Below, in pieces: positions 20,460-28,941 of a stretch of 64,000 bases of DNA. This DNA is from Desulfallas sp. Bu1-1. Lineage in GTDB: Bacteria; Bacillota; Desulfotomaculia; Desulfotomaculales; Desulfallaceae. The DNA is taken from assembly GCF_015594625.1 (NCBI RefSeq), contig NZ_JADNRQ010000001.1, forward strand, positions 1 to 64,000, in the 5' to 3' direction. The translations under genes and the position numbers were made by a program. Each line of letters opens with the position of its first letter. Position 1 is the first letter of the stretch. The notes under the pieces were generated by a model. The model searched no databases. It was not told where the DNA came from and saw only the letters and a list, made by a program, of their open reading frames with translations.

Positions 20460-21527
20460 CTGGAAAGACAAGGTGATATTTCAATATTAAAGATTGCCAC
20501 AATGTATATAGGTTCTGTTATAGGAGCGGGCTTCGCCTCGGGCCAGGAAATTTCGCAATTTTTTATCGTCCATGGCGGGAACGCATTGCGTGAGGTCATT
20601 TTAGTTACCTTACTGTTCAGCTACCTGGGAGCCTCCATTCTTTACCTGGCCGTTAAATTAAAAACAAATAATTATTTAAGCTTGATTAATAGATTATTGG
20701 GAAAAAAAGCCGGTTATTTCTTTGACTTGTTGAGCATGGCGATGCTTCTGGGGGGCTTGAGTGTAATGTTTTCGGGCAGCGGAGCGGTATTTGAGGAACA
20801 TCTGAAAATTGACGCCTGGCTGGGTATAGCTCTGGTGGCACTAATCAATGGCGTGGTAATGCTAAAAGGGCTGCATGGAGTACTTTGGATAAACGCCATT
20901 CTGGTACCGGTTAAAATTACTGCTATTTTTATTTTATGTTTATTGGTAATCCATACTCAAAATAAAACCGGTTGTCTACCCGATCCGGGACAGCCGGTTG
21001 AAAAGATCTTTAGGTCCTGGGTTTGGTCCGGGATATTATATGTGTCTTATAATATGATGTTAGTGCTTGCGGTGCTGGCGACACTGGGAAAAAGCATATC
21101 TATTACAAAAGCGGCGGCCGGCGGAGTGATTGGGGGGGTTGGCCTGGGGTTGACAGCAGGTATCATGTGCTTGGCCGGAATTGCCCTGTGGCCAAAGATA
21201 CTGGCCTATAAGGTACCAACCATATACATGGCCGGAATGATTCATGAGTCTATTAAATTACCGATTGGATTATTAATTTGGCTGGCAATACTAACCACTG
21301 CGGTGGCCAATACGCACGGGCTGGCTGCCCGGATAGCCGCCCCGGGGAGCATTAAGTATAAATTAGCCGGTCTGTGTGTTACATTGCTGGCCATACCGCT
21401 TTCGCTGGTTGATTTCGATCGCCTGGTGAACACCATATACCCGGTTTTCGGGTACGCCGGATTGGTTATCATAGCCGCTTTATTGTTGGCGCCACCGGCG
21501 ATGGCCTTTATAAAAAGGAACAATTAA
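20460..21527 (+). CDS. YkvI family membrane transporter, probable CTG start
   Basis: This protein of about 355 residues has around ten hydrophobic segments and resembles the YkvI family within the amino-acid/choline-type transporter superfamily. The substrate is unknown. TM1 contains MYIGSVIGAGFASGQE. Starting at the first ATG (20502) would remove the beginning of TM1 and has no ribosome site. A GGAGG at 20446-20450 is 9 nt before an in-frame CTG at 20460, and no ATG, GTG or TTG lies between the upstream stop (20451) and 20502. A CTG start is therefore proposed. Confidence 0.8.
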   Translation: MERQGDISILKIATMYIGSVIGAGFASGQEISQFFIVHGGNALREVILVTLLFSYLGASILYLAVKLKTNNYLSLINRLLGKKAGYFFDLLSMAMLLGGLSVMFSGSGAVFEEHLKIDAWLGIALVALINGVVMLKGLHGVLWINAILVPVKITAIFILCLLVIHTQNKTGCLPDPGQPVEKIFRSWVWSGILYVSYNMMLVLAVLATLGKSISITKAAAGGVIGGVGLGLTAGIMCLAGIALWPKILAYKVPTIYMAGMIHESIKLPIGLLIWLAILTTAVANTHGLAARIAAPGSIKYKLAGLCVTLLAIPLSLVDFDRLVNTIYPVFGYAGLVIIAALLLAPPAMAFIKRNN

Positions 21528-21563
21528 TCTTGAGGTTGTAATATAATATGGTAGGTAATAATC

Positions 21564-21662
21564 AAAATTGCGAAAAGAACGGAAGAAACTGCCTGAGTAC
21601 AAAAAATAATAGGCAACACTTTTTCTTGGAAGGCAAAGGATTAATCTTCCTTTTCAGGCAGG
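21564..21662 (+). repeat. Partial copy of the 250-bp repeat motif with downstream hairpins
   Basis: Positions 21564-21593 match 49253-49282 of repeat copy B at 28 of 30 bases. No matching 5' arm was found upstream. The fragment is followed by an inverted repeat CTGCCTGA (21589-21596) / TCAGGCAG (21654-21661), which encloses a hairpin GGAAG...CTTCC with a T-run. It forms part of the leader before the CvpA gene and may be a decayed copy or a related leader RNA. Confidence 0.5.
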
Positions 21663-21716
21663 GAAAAAAATATTACCAGCGAAAAGTTAAACTCATTGGA
21701 GGGATTTAAATAATTA

Positions 21717-22403
21717 ATGAACTGGCTGGATTGGCTGCTCATGATCATTATCGGGTTGTCCGCCCTGCAAGGTTTGCGAACCGGTTTAATTGCAGGGGTT
21801 TCCAGGCTGTTAGGCCTGGTGGCCGGGATAGCTGCAGCCTATACCTGGCACCGCTCGTTGGCCCTCTATTTCGACAGGCAGTTGGGTTGGGGGGACAGCG
21901 TGGCGAACTTTTTATTGAAATGGCTTCCGCAGCCGCTATTACAGGGAATGGCCGGCAGTTTATCCTTAACTGATCTAAAACAGTTTATGCCTATTAAAGG
22001 GATGCAGAAAGGGGCTGCCGTGGGGAGGGATATACCGGCCGGCCTGGCAGACCTGGCGCACCAGCTGGCCCTGTCGTTACTGGAGTTGTTTTCATTTATT
22101 GTTTTATTAATTGCCATTACTATGGTTGTTTCCATGATTTTTAGAATATTTTCCGGTGTTATTGCCGTGACACCGTTCGGACCCCTGAATCGCCTCGGAG
22201 GTTTGGTCCTGGGCCTGGCCCGGGGAATATTAATCGTGCTGGTTATAGTTATGCTCTTACAGCAGTTTATGCCGGCTGGCGCGGGGGAAAACGGCATGCT
22301 GGGGCGTGCTGCCGCAAACTCAATTTTTATGCCATATGTTCGCCAGGCGCTCGATTTGCTCAATCTTCATTTTCCCGGCTTACCACCAGCGGGTGGCCTT
22401 TAA
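21717..22403 (+). CDS. cvpA: CvpA family membrane protein
   Basis: This 228-residue protein starts NWLDWLLMIIIGLSALQGLRTG and has four hydrophobic segments, matching the CvpA (colicin V production) family. The family role is not settled. The start ATG is 14 nt after GGAGG, longer than usual, but an in-frame stop at 21711 leaves no better choice. The C-terminus includes the GLARGILIVLVIVML segment common in the family. Confidence 0.88.
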   Translation: MNWLDWLLMIIIGLSALQGLRTGLIAGVSRLLGLVAGIAAAYTWHRSLALYFDRQLGWGDSVANFLLKWLPQPLLQGMAGSLSLTDLKQFMPIKGMQKGAAVGRDIPAGLADLAHQLALSLLELFSFIVLLIAITMVVSMIFRIFSGVIAVTPFGPLNRLGGLVLGLARGILIVLVIVMLLQQFMPAGAGENGMLGRAAANSIFMPYVRQALDLLNLHFPGLPPAGGL

Positions 22404-22474
22404 AGGCCGTGGTAAGTAAATATGCTTAATCCGGCCATAATAAGTGCAATAAACGAAATGATGGAGGGTTGTAT

Positions 22475-23872
22475 ATGACTGAAAAGAGCCACCTGGCCTA
22501 TAGCAGAAAAATAGCCTGGGAACACTTGAGTGAACAAGAAAAGCAGGCCGTAATGGACATGGGTGAAAACTACAAGCTCTTCATAAAACGGGCCAAAACG
22601 GAACGGGAAACTGCTTTATTAATTAGGGAGTATGCTGAAAGCAGGGGATTTGTCTCACTGGACAAAATACAGAGACCACTTAAGCCCGGCGATCGTGTTT
22701 ACCATGCGGTACGAGGGAAATCTTTTATCATGGCGGTGCTGGGGGAGCGCCCGCTCACGGAAGGAGCCAACATTATCGGCGCACACGTGGACAGCCCACG
22801 CCTCGATCTAAAAGTACACCCTCTTTATGAACAATCGGGGCTGGCTCTCTGGGATACACACTATTACGGTGGCATCAAAAAGTATCACTGGCTGGCGTTG
22901 CCGCTGGCATTGCACGGTGTTGTTCATAAAAATGACGGCACTAAAATAGATATCTGCCTGGGCGAAGAAATCGACGATCCCGTTTTCACCATTACCGATC
23001 TATTACCGCACCTGTCCAAAGACCAGATGGAAAAAAAATTATCCGAGGCTTTTCCCGGTGAAAACCTGAACGCCCTGTGCGCCAGCTTACCGCTGAAAAA
23101 CACAGAGGTTAAAGAAAGGGTCAAGGAAACGGTGCTGGGTATCCTGAACAACAAATACGGGATTATTGAAGAGGACCTGGTCAGCGCGGAATTATCCCTG
23201 GTGCCTGCACTAACGCCACGAGATGTAGGGTTGGACCGGTCCATGGTCGGAGCCTACGGGCAGGATGACAGGGTTTGCGCTTACGCCCTGCTCATGGCCA
23301 TCGGTGGCATTAATAACCAGACCCGCACGGCGGTGGGGATATTTGCTGACAAGGAAGAAATTGGTAGCGTGGGCAATACCGGCATGGAATCAGCATTTTT
23401 CACTAATTTTATTGCCGAGTTATTGGAAAAAAGCGTTAAACACTATAACGAGTTGTTACTGAGAAAAATGCTGAGTTCTTCTGCTGCACTTTCTGCCGAT
23501 GTCAATGCGGGGCTGGATCCGAATTTTGAAGATGTAATGGAAAAGAACAACGCCGCCCGGCTGGGGTGCGGAGTGGTACTGACCAAGTATACCGGCACCG
23601 GCGGAAAAAAAGGGGCCAACGACGCTCACGCTGAGTATATGGCACGGGTGCGGAGAATTTTTAATCAGAACAACGTTATATGGCAAACCGGGGAATTGGG
23701 AAAGGTGGACCAGGGCGGCGGAGGTACCATCGCCTATATGCTGGCTGCCTACGGCATGGATGTGGTTGACTGCGGAGCGGCTCTGCTGGGGATGCATTCC
23801 CCCTTCGAGGTAAGTCATAAGGCCGATATTTTTATGATGTATCGCGGTTACCAGGCGTTTTTACAGTCTTGA
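22475..23872 (+). CDS. M18 family aminopeptidase
   Basis: This zinc aminopeptidase of about 465 residues is of the M18 type. Metal-site motifs are visible: IIGAHVDSPRLDLK with the His/Asp pair, YGQDDRVCAYALL, GIFADKEEIGSVGNTG with the catalytic Glu pair, and the C-terminal GMHSPFEVSHKAD with a histidine ligand. It probably trims cytoplasmic peptides. ATG at 22475 has GGAGG 7 nt upstream; a TTG two codons earlier is too close to it. Confidence 0.95.
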   Translation: MTEKSHLAYSRKIAWEHLSEQEKQAVMDMGENYKLFIKRAKTERETALLIREYAESRGFVSLDKIQRPLKPGDRVYHAVRGKSFIMAVLGERPLTEGANIIGAHVDSPRLDLKVHPLYEQSGLALWDTHYYGGIKKYHWLALPLALHGVVHKNDGTKIDICLGEEIDDPVFTITDLLPHLSKDQMEKKLSEAFPGENLNALCASLPLKNTEVKERVKETVLGILNNKYGIIEEDLVSAELSLVPALTPRDVGLDRSMVGAYGQDDRVCAYALLMAIGGINNQTRTAVGIFADKEEIGSVGNTGMESAFFTNFIAELLEKSVKHYNELLLRKMLSSSAALSADVNAGLDPNFEDVMEKNNAARLGCGVVLTKYTGTGGKKGANDAHAEYMARVRRIFNQNNVIWQTGELGKVDQGGGGTIAYMLAAYGMDVVDCGAALLGMHSPFEVSHKADIFMMYRGYQAFLQS

Positions 23873-23897
23873 ATCCATGTACCGGGAGTGACGGGCC

Positions 23898-24095
23898 ATG
23901 CTGGTGAAATATAATATCGGGGATATTGTAAAAATGCGTAAACCCCACCCCTGCGGCGGTGATGAGTGGGAAGTAATGCGCACCGGGGTGGACTTTCGCA
24001 TCAAGTGCACCACTTGTGGCCGGGTGCTGCTGTTGCCCCGGCCCAAATTTGAAAAAAGCGTTAAAAAAATCGTGGCGTCAAAAGCGACGGATTAA
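23898..24095 (+). CDS. DUF951 family protein (YyzM-like)
   Basis: This 65-residue protein has the DUF951 pattern: IGDIVKMRKPHPCGGDEWEV, then CTTCGRVLLLPR. The C..H and CxxC residues could hold a metal. The family usually lies close to rpsF, as it does here, but its function is unknown. The C-terminus is lysine-rich. Confidence 0.92.
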   Translation: MLVKYNIGDIVKMRKPHPCGGDEWEVMRTGVDFRIKCTTCGRVLLLPRPKFEKSVKKIVASKATD

Positions 24096-24110
24096 ATTAA
24101 CAATTATTCC

Positions 24111-24139
24111 TTGCCCCAATTGCATTTATGTGCTATAAT
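24111..24139 (+). promoter_or_regulatory. rpsF operon promoter
   Basis: TTGCCC (24111-24116), 17 bp, TATAAT (24134-24139), about 198 nt upstream of the rpsF start. Confidence 0.65.
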
Positions 24140-24161
24140 TTTAGAGTTTAAAATATAATAT

Positions 24162-24318
24162 GTGGCCTACCCTGCTCTACATGTGACCGGTTTTAGTGGT
24201 CAATAGTTTTCCAAGACGAATACTATCAGGCAATGTAAAGGATGTTGGTGTTGCCTGAATTAACCGGCGACTGACCACTGACGACCGACCACCACTAAAA
24301 GTAGGGCCTTATGTCCAC
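24162..24318 (+). promoter_or_regulatory. rpsF leader RNA, interrupted
   Basis: The leader has GGCCTACCC (24164-24172) on the left and GG (24189-24190) plus GTAGGGCC (24301-24308) on the right. If 24191-24300 is removed, the right arm reads GGGTAGGGCC and forms a nine-pair helix with the left arm, with one bulged G. The remaining loop ends in ACC just before this arm, giving ACCGG at the junction. An S6:S18-binding rpsF leader with a CCG motif is known in many bacteria; identity with that motif is likely but not proven here. Confidence 0.45.
24191..24300. repeat. 110-bp inverted-repeat-bounded segment with heptamer repeats
   Basis: The segment begins TTTTAGTGGT and ends ACCACTAAAA, a perfect 10-bp inverted repeat. 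It contains a hairpin CAGGCAA (24227-24233) / TTGCCTG (24251-24257). Four heptamers follow at 24265-24292: CGGCGAC, TGACCAC, TGACGAC, CGACCAC. They align one by one with four heptamers in the 16S V1 region at 18-45 (CAACCAC, TAACCAC, TAACGAC, CCACCAC). It looks like an inserted small repeat element; no target duplication is evident. Confidence 0.6.
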
Positions 24319-24336
24319 AGGGAGGAGGTGAACATC

Positions 24337-24627
24337 GTGCGTCAGTACGAACTGGTATTCATCATCAGGCCTGACCTGGAAGAGGAAGCCGTTGAGGCCG
24401 TAATTGAAAAAGTCAAGGCACTGGCTGAAAACAATGGCGCCGAGGTAACCAAGCTTGACAAGTGGGGCAAGCGGCGGCTGGCCTATGAGATCAAGCATGT
24501 CCGGGAAGGTTACTACGTGGTGATGAATTTTAAAGGAGAAGCCGCGGTCGCCGCAGAACTTGACCGGGTGCTGAAAATAACCGATGAAATTCTGCGCCAT
24601 ATCATTGTGCGTGATGACGATAATTAA
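24337..24627 (+). CDS. rpsF: 30S ribosomal protein S6
   Basis: This 96-residue protein starts (GTG) [17 protein letters not shown] and contains [23 protein letters not shown], the standard S6 pattern. The GTG at 24337 has GGAGG 8 nt upstream; an upstream GTG at 24328 overlaps the ribosome site. S6 pairs with S18 on the 30S platform, and rpsR is two genes downstream. Confidence 0.97.
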   Translation: MRQYELVFIIRPDLEEEAVEAVIEKVKALAENNGAEVTKLDKWGKRRLAYEIKHVREGYYVVMNFKGEAAVAAELDRVLKITDEILRHIIVRDDDN

Positions 24628-24676
24628 AGATTAAAAGATACCAGTTAAATATTAGGAACACCAGGGCGGTGAGAAT

Positions 24677-25093
24677 ATGTTGAATAAAGTTATCCTGATC
24701 GGCAGGCTGACCCAGGACCCCGAACTGCGTTATACTCCCAACGGAGTACCGGTGGCCAGGTTTACCCTGGCGGTGGACCGCCAGTTTTCCAACCGGCAGG
24801 GAGAAAGGGAAACCGATTTTATCAATATTGTGGTTTGGCAGAAGCTGGCGGAAACCTGCGCCAATCACCTGAGCAAAGGCCGCTTGGTGGCGGTGGACGG
24901 CAGGCTGCAAATTCGTTCCTATGACGATAACCAGGGGATTCGCCGCAGGGTCGCCGAAGTTGTGGCCAACGATGTGAGGTTCCTGGACCGGCCGAAGGAT
25001 GCCCAGGGGTCATTAGGCGGAGGAAGCCATCTCACCGAAGGTGAAAGTTTCGGCAGTGAAATAAGCTTCAACGAGGAGGAAATCCCGTTCTAG
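24677..25093 (+). CDS. ssb: Single-stranded DNA-binding protein
   Basis: SSB coats single-stranded DNA in replication and repair. The 138-residue protein begins [21 protein letters not shown] and has the OB-fold core with [14 protein letters not shown]. The acidic tip ends EEEIPF, the partner-binding tail. It sits between rpsF and rpsR, the conserved order. Confidence 0.97.
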   Translation: MLNKVILIGRLTQDPELRYTPNGVPVARFTLAVDRQFSNRQGERETDFINIVVWQKLAETCANHLSKGRLVAVDGRLQIRSYDDNQGIRRRVAEVVANDVRFLDRPKDAQGSLGGGSHLTEGESFGSEISFNEEEIPF

Positions 25094-25105
25094 GAGGGAA
25101 GGAAG

Positions 25106-25336
25106 ATGAAACGTGAACGCGGGCGGCGCGGCAAGAAGCGGATTTGCAGCTTCTGCGTGGATAAATTGGAAAAAGTAGATTACAAGGACGTGCCCCGTTT
25201 AAAAAAATATATCACGGAAAGGGGTAAAATACTGCCCCGGCGAATTTCCGGCAACTGCGCCCGGCACCAGCGGATGCTGACGGTTGCAGTGAAAAGGGCG
25301 CGCAACATTGCGCTGCTGCCTTTTACTGTTGAGTAA
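25106..25336 (+). CDS. rpsR: 30S ribosomal protein S18
   Basis: This 76-residue basic protein contains the S18 pattern [21 protein letters not shown] followed by [18 protein letters not shown]. Two N-terminal cysteines (CSFC) and the cysteine of GNCARHQ suggest the zinc-type S18. It ends the rpsF-ssb-rpsR operon before a terminator. Confidence 0.97.
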   Translation: MKRERGRRGKKRICSFCVDKLEKVDYKDVPRLKKYITERGKILPRRISGNCARHQRMLTVAVKRARNIALLPFTVE

Positions 25337-25357
25337 ATAAAAAAACTGAGCAGCAAC

Positions 25358-25390
25358 AGGGGAACAGAGAGGGTTCCCCTTCCTTTATTC
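25358..25390 (+). terminator. Terminator after rpsR
   Basis: AGGGGAAC (25358-25365) pairs with GTTCCCCT (25373-25380), followed by a T-containing run. Confidence 0.65.
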
Positions 25391-25504
25391 TTGGGACATG
25401 GCACGACGGGTAACAAATAACATTGTCGGACCGGGTGAACCGGGGAGGAAAAGCTCTGTTTAGTGCAGAACTATAAGTTGGATTTCAGCCTTTGAGGTGA
25501 TCCT

Positions 25505-26494
25505 TTGGTTTTCAAAAATGATTCACCGGTTTTGATTGAAACCGCAATCGTCGCCGCCGTCATGGCCCTGCTGGGACTACTGGGCCTTTATCTTATGCCG
25601 GCGTTTTATCTGGCTACATTATTGCTCCCGGTGCCTCTGGCCTACCTGATCATCAAACGGAACCTGCTGTACGGCCTGCTGGCGCTGGGCGTAACCGCGC
25701 TGATGCTGTCTTTCGCCATTAGCGGGATAAAACCCGTATTTTTGTTGCTCCTGCAATTTGGACCGGTGGGAATTATTATTGGCCTGCTTTTAAAGAACAA
25801 AGTTGCGGTGGACAAGAGCATGGCCGTGCTGTTTTTCTGGGCGCTGGCGGTGACCGGAATAAATTTGTTGTTCAGTTTTGTGCTCAGCGGTTCCGGTTTG
25901 TCCAGGATAGCGACGGAATTTAATACCACCATGGAACAAATGTCCCAGTTTTACCTGCAAAGCGGCTTGATGGATGAAGCAGGCCGGCAGGAATTTCTTG
26001 AGGTCTCCCAACAAGCGGGTAGGCTGGTGAGGGAATTGTTGCCCGGCGGTATGGCCGTGTGGACCATTATTATCACCATATTCACCTATTTTATCACCAG
26101 GCACCTGGCTCGCGGCCTGGGCTATAACGTTTCCGGCAATTTACGTTTTACGGAGTGGCAGTTGCCCTGGTATTCCATCTGGCTGGTCATTGCGGGCCTG
26201 GCGCTGACCATGGCGGGGGAGGAATTTTCCCTCGAACTGGTGGGAATTGCCGGCAAGAATATTTTGTATATCTCGGTGTTTATTTTCTTGATCCTGGGTA
26301 CGGCCGTGCTGGCGTATTTTATACGGGTATGGAAAATTTCCACGCCGGCCAAGATTTTTATTATTATCGCTATGGTCCTGTACTTGCCGCTGGCAGCGGC
26401 GATTATTTTGTCACTGGGTGTGGTGGACCCCGTGGCCAACTTGCGTCGGTTACCAGTTGATAATGATATGGTATCGAAAGGAGGCTCCGGTTAA
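25505..26494 (+). CDS. yybS: YybS family (DUF2232) membrane protein
   Basis: This 329-residue protein has about eight hydrophobic segments and fits the DUF2232/YybS family by location and profile. It starts with TTG after a GAGGTG site. In Bacillus yybS is followed by yybT (gdpP, cyclic-di-AMP phosphodiesterase) and rplI; here rplI overlaps yybS by one base and yybT is missing. Function is unknown; substrate-uptake or envelope roles have been suggested for the family. Confidence 0.85.
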   Translation: MVFKNDSPVLIETAIVAAVMALLGLLGLYLMPAFYLATLLLPVPLAYLIIKRNLLYGLLALGVTALMLSFAISGIKPVFLLLLQFGPVGIIIGLLLKNKVAVDKSMAVLFFWALAVTGINLLFSFVLSGSGLSRIATEFNTTMEQMSQFYLQSGLMDEAGRQEFLEVSQQAGRLVRELLPGGMAVWTIIITIFTYFITRHLARGLGYNVSGNLRFTEWQLPWYSIWLVIAGLALTMAGEEFSLELVGIAGKNILYISVFIFLILGTAVLAYFIRVWKISTPAKIFIIIAMVLYLPLAAAIILSLGVVDPVANLRRLPVDNDMVSKGGSG

Positions 26495-26940
26495 TGCAGG
26501 TAATTCTCCTTGAAGATGTGAAAAAACTCGGCCGAAAGGGCGATGTGGTCAAAGTGGCGGAGGGATATGCCCGCAACTTTTTGATTCCCAAGGGTTTGGC
26601 GGTGGAAGCCACCAAAGGTAAGATGAAAGACCTTGAGCATCAACAAAAGATTATGAATGAGCAAAAAAAGAAGATCGAGGAACAAGCCCGGGTCCTGGGG
26701 CGGCAAATGGACGGGTTGAAAGTGACCATTCAAACCCGTGTTGGTGACGCGGGGAAACTGTTCGGGGCCATCAACAACAAGGATATTGCCGAAGCCCTGC
26801 AAAAAAATCACGGGCTGTCCGTGGACAAGAAAAAAATTGTACTAAAAAATCCCATTAAATCGCTTGGTGAATACCCGGTCACGATCAAGCTGCACCCGGC
26901 TGTGCAGGTGCAAATTACCGTTGAGGTTGTGGCGGAATAA
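26494..26940 (+). CDS. rplI: 50S ribosomal protein L9
   Basis: This 148-residue protein begins MQVILLEDVKKLGRKGDVVKV and contains GYARNFLIPKGLA, the L9 signature. A long charged helix joins the N- and C-terminal RNA-binding domains. The ATG overlaps the yybS stop by one base. Confidence 0.97.
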   Translation: MQVILLEDVKKLGRKGDVVKVAEGYARNFLIPKGLAVEATKGKMKDLEHQQKIMNEQKKKIEEQARVLGRQMDGLKVTIQTRVGDAGKLFGAINNKDIAEALQKNHGLSVDKKKIVLKNPIKSLGEYPVTIKLHPAVQVQITVEVVAE

Positions 26941-26992
26941 ATATAAGCCGGATAAAGAACATCATCCTGGACAGCAAGGAGAATTGACAGCA

Positions 26993-28903
26993 ATGAAAAG
27001 CTTTCTGGAGAAATTCAAAAACGTAAACGACTTTGGTTCCAGGGACAGGGAACAGGATCAGCTCAGGCGGCAGGTAAAATCATTGTACAACATTTTATCC
27101 GAGTTATACGGGTCCGATAAAATTGTGCTGCGGGCGGGGAAATTGAACGTGCTACAGATGATGCGGTCCGATTACCTGTCCGAGCAGGTGCTGGCCCTGC
27201 AGAAACTTGTCTTTGAGGATCCCACCCTTGATATATTGCCTGAATTGGAGGATATTCCGGGCATACTGGAAGATATTGAAAATGAAATAGCCGATATCAT
27301 CGCCCGGCGCACGGTGGAAGACGACCTGGAGAAAAAAATCAATGAGCGGATGCAGCAAAAACACGAGGATTACGTGCGTGAAATCAAGATGCAAATCATC
27401 AAGGAAAACGCCGGCCCGGAAAATGCCCAGACGCTGAAAAAACTCGCAATTCTGGAAAAACTGGAGCGGAAAAGCCTGACCCGGTCGGCTCTGGAAGTGC
27501 TGCGCCCGTCCAGTATCAATGAAATCGTGGGCCAGGAGCGCCCGGTGCGTTCATTGCTCTCCAAGCTGGCGTCGCCATTTCCCCAGCACATTCTACTTTA
27601 CGGCCCGCCCGGGGTGGGCAAAACAACCGCCGCCCGGCTGGCCCTGGAGGCGGCCCGTGCCATGAAACACAGCCCGTTCAGCGAGGACGCGCCCTTCGTG
27701 GAAGTGAACGGCACCACGCTGCGCTGGGACCCGCGGGAATCGACCAACCCGCTGCTGGGGTCGGTGCACGATCCCATTTACCAGGGAGCGCGGCGTGACC
27801 TGGCGGACAGCGGGGTGCCGGAACCCAAACCTGGCCTGGTGACGGAAGCACACGGTGGCGTGCTTTTTATCGACGAGGTTGGTGAGCTCGACCCCATCCT
27901 GCAGAATAAGCTGCTTAAAGTGCTGGAGGATAAACGGGTCTTTTTCGAATCATCCTATTATGACCCCACCGACAGTAATATACCCCAGTACATTAGAAAA
28001 CTGTTTGAAGAGGGGGCGCCCGCGGATTTTATTCTAATCGGGGCTACCACCCGGGAGCCGGAAGAAATCAATCCCGCCATTCGTAGCCGCTGTACGGAAA
28101 TATTTTTTGAACCGCTGACGCCCGCGGATATCCGGAATATCGTCAAGCAGGCCGCATCGAAACTGGGAGTTGCCATAGAAGAAGGCGTGGCGGATATCAT
28201 TGCCGAATATACCATTGAAGGTAGAAAGGCCAATAATTTCCTGGCTGATGCTTATGCCCTGGCCTGTTACAGGGCGGGGGATGAAAACAATGTGGTGATC
28301 ACCAAGGCCGATATTTACGAGGTAATCAAGGTTGGTCGCCTGACACCTTTTGTTAGCCGGCGTGCTTCGGAAAACCATGAAGTGGGTTGTATTTTCGGCC
28401 TGGGGGTGTCGGGGTTCCTGGGTTCGGCGCTGGAGATCGAAGCCATGGTGTTTCCGGCCCGGCGTAAGGACGGCGGTATGATTCGCTTTAATGAAACGGC
28501 GGGCAGCATGGCCCGGGATTCCGTATTTAACGCGGCTTCGGTACTGCGGAAGTTGACCGGGCGGGATATATATGATTATGACGTGCATGTAAACGTGGTG
28601 GGCGGCGGGCGGATCGACGGCCCGTCCGCGGGCGTGGCCATATTCATGGCGGTATACAGCGCACTGGAAAACCTGCCCATACCCCAGAACATTGCCGTCA
28701 CCGGTGAGCTTTCCATCCAGGGCCGCATTAAGGCGGTGGGAGGCGTGCCGGAAAAAATTTACGGCGCCAAGCAATGCGGCATAAAAACGGTCTTCTTACC
28801 CCGGGAAAACGAAAAGGACATTCCCGCCGACACGCGGGGGGTGGAAGTGATACCTGTGGAGACGGTGGAGGAAATTATTAAACAAGTCTTCCCGCCAGTG
28901 TAA
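26993..28903 (+). CDS. lonC: Lon-family protease LonC/LonB-like
   Basis: This 636-residue ATP-dependent protease lacks the Lon N-terminal substrate domain and instead starts with an alpha-helical region (LRRQVKSLYNILSELYGS). An AAA+ domain follows, with Walker A GPPGVGKTTAARL and Walker B VLFIDEVGELDP. The C-terminal S16 protease domain has the catalytic serine in DGPSAGVA and the lysine in VGGVPEKIYGAK. The placement before dnaB is common in clostridial spore formers. An ATG at 26993 with AAGGAG upstream is chosen; longer readings overlap rplI. Confidence 0.93.
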   Translation: MKSFLEKFKNVNDFGSRDREQDQLRRQVKSLYNILSELYGSDKIVLRAGKLNVLQMMRSDYLSEQVLALQKLVFEDPTLDILPELEDIPGILEDIENEIADIIARRTVEDDLEKKINERMQQKHEDYVREIKMQIIKENAGPENAQTLKKLAILEKLERKSLTRSALEVLRPSSINEIVGQERPVRSLLSKLASPFPQHILLYGPPGVGKTTAARLALEAARAMKHSPFSEDAPFVEVNGTTLRWDPRESTNPLLGSVHDPIYQGARRDLADSGVPEPKPGLVTEAHGGVLFIDEVGELDPILQNKLLKVLEDKRVFFESSYYDPTDSNIPQYIRKLFEEGAPADFILIGATTREPEEINPAIRSRCTEIFFEPLTPADIRNIVKQAASKLGVAIEEGVADIIAEYTIEGRKANNFLADAYALACYRAGDENNVVITKADIYEVIKVGRLTPFVSRRASENHEVGCIFGLGVSGFLGSALEIEAMVFPARRKDGGMIRFNETAGSMARDSVFNAASVLRKLTGRDIYDYDVHVNVVGGGRIDGPSAGVAIFMAVYSALENLPIPQNIAVTGELSIQGRIKAVGGVPEKIYGAKQCGIKTVFLPRENEKDIPADTRGVEVIPVETVEEIIKQVFPPV

Positions 28904-28941
28904 TAAGAAGATCAACTGACTAAAAACGGGTGATACAGTTC

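Noticed and set aside
25390-25410. Sigma-54 promoter (TGGCAC-like) before yybS
   Set aside because: The -12 TTGC element is missing at the right spacing.
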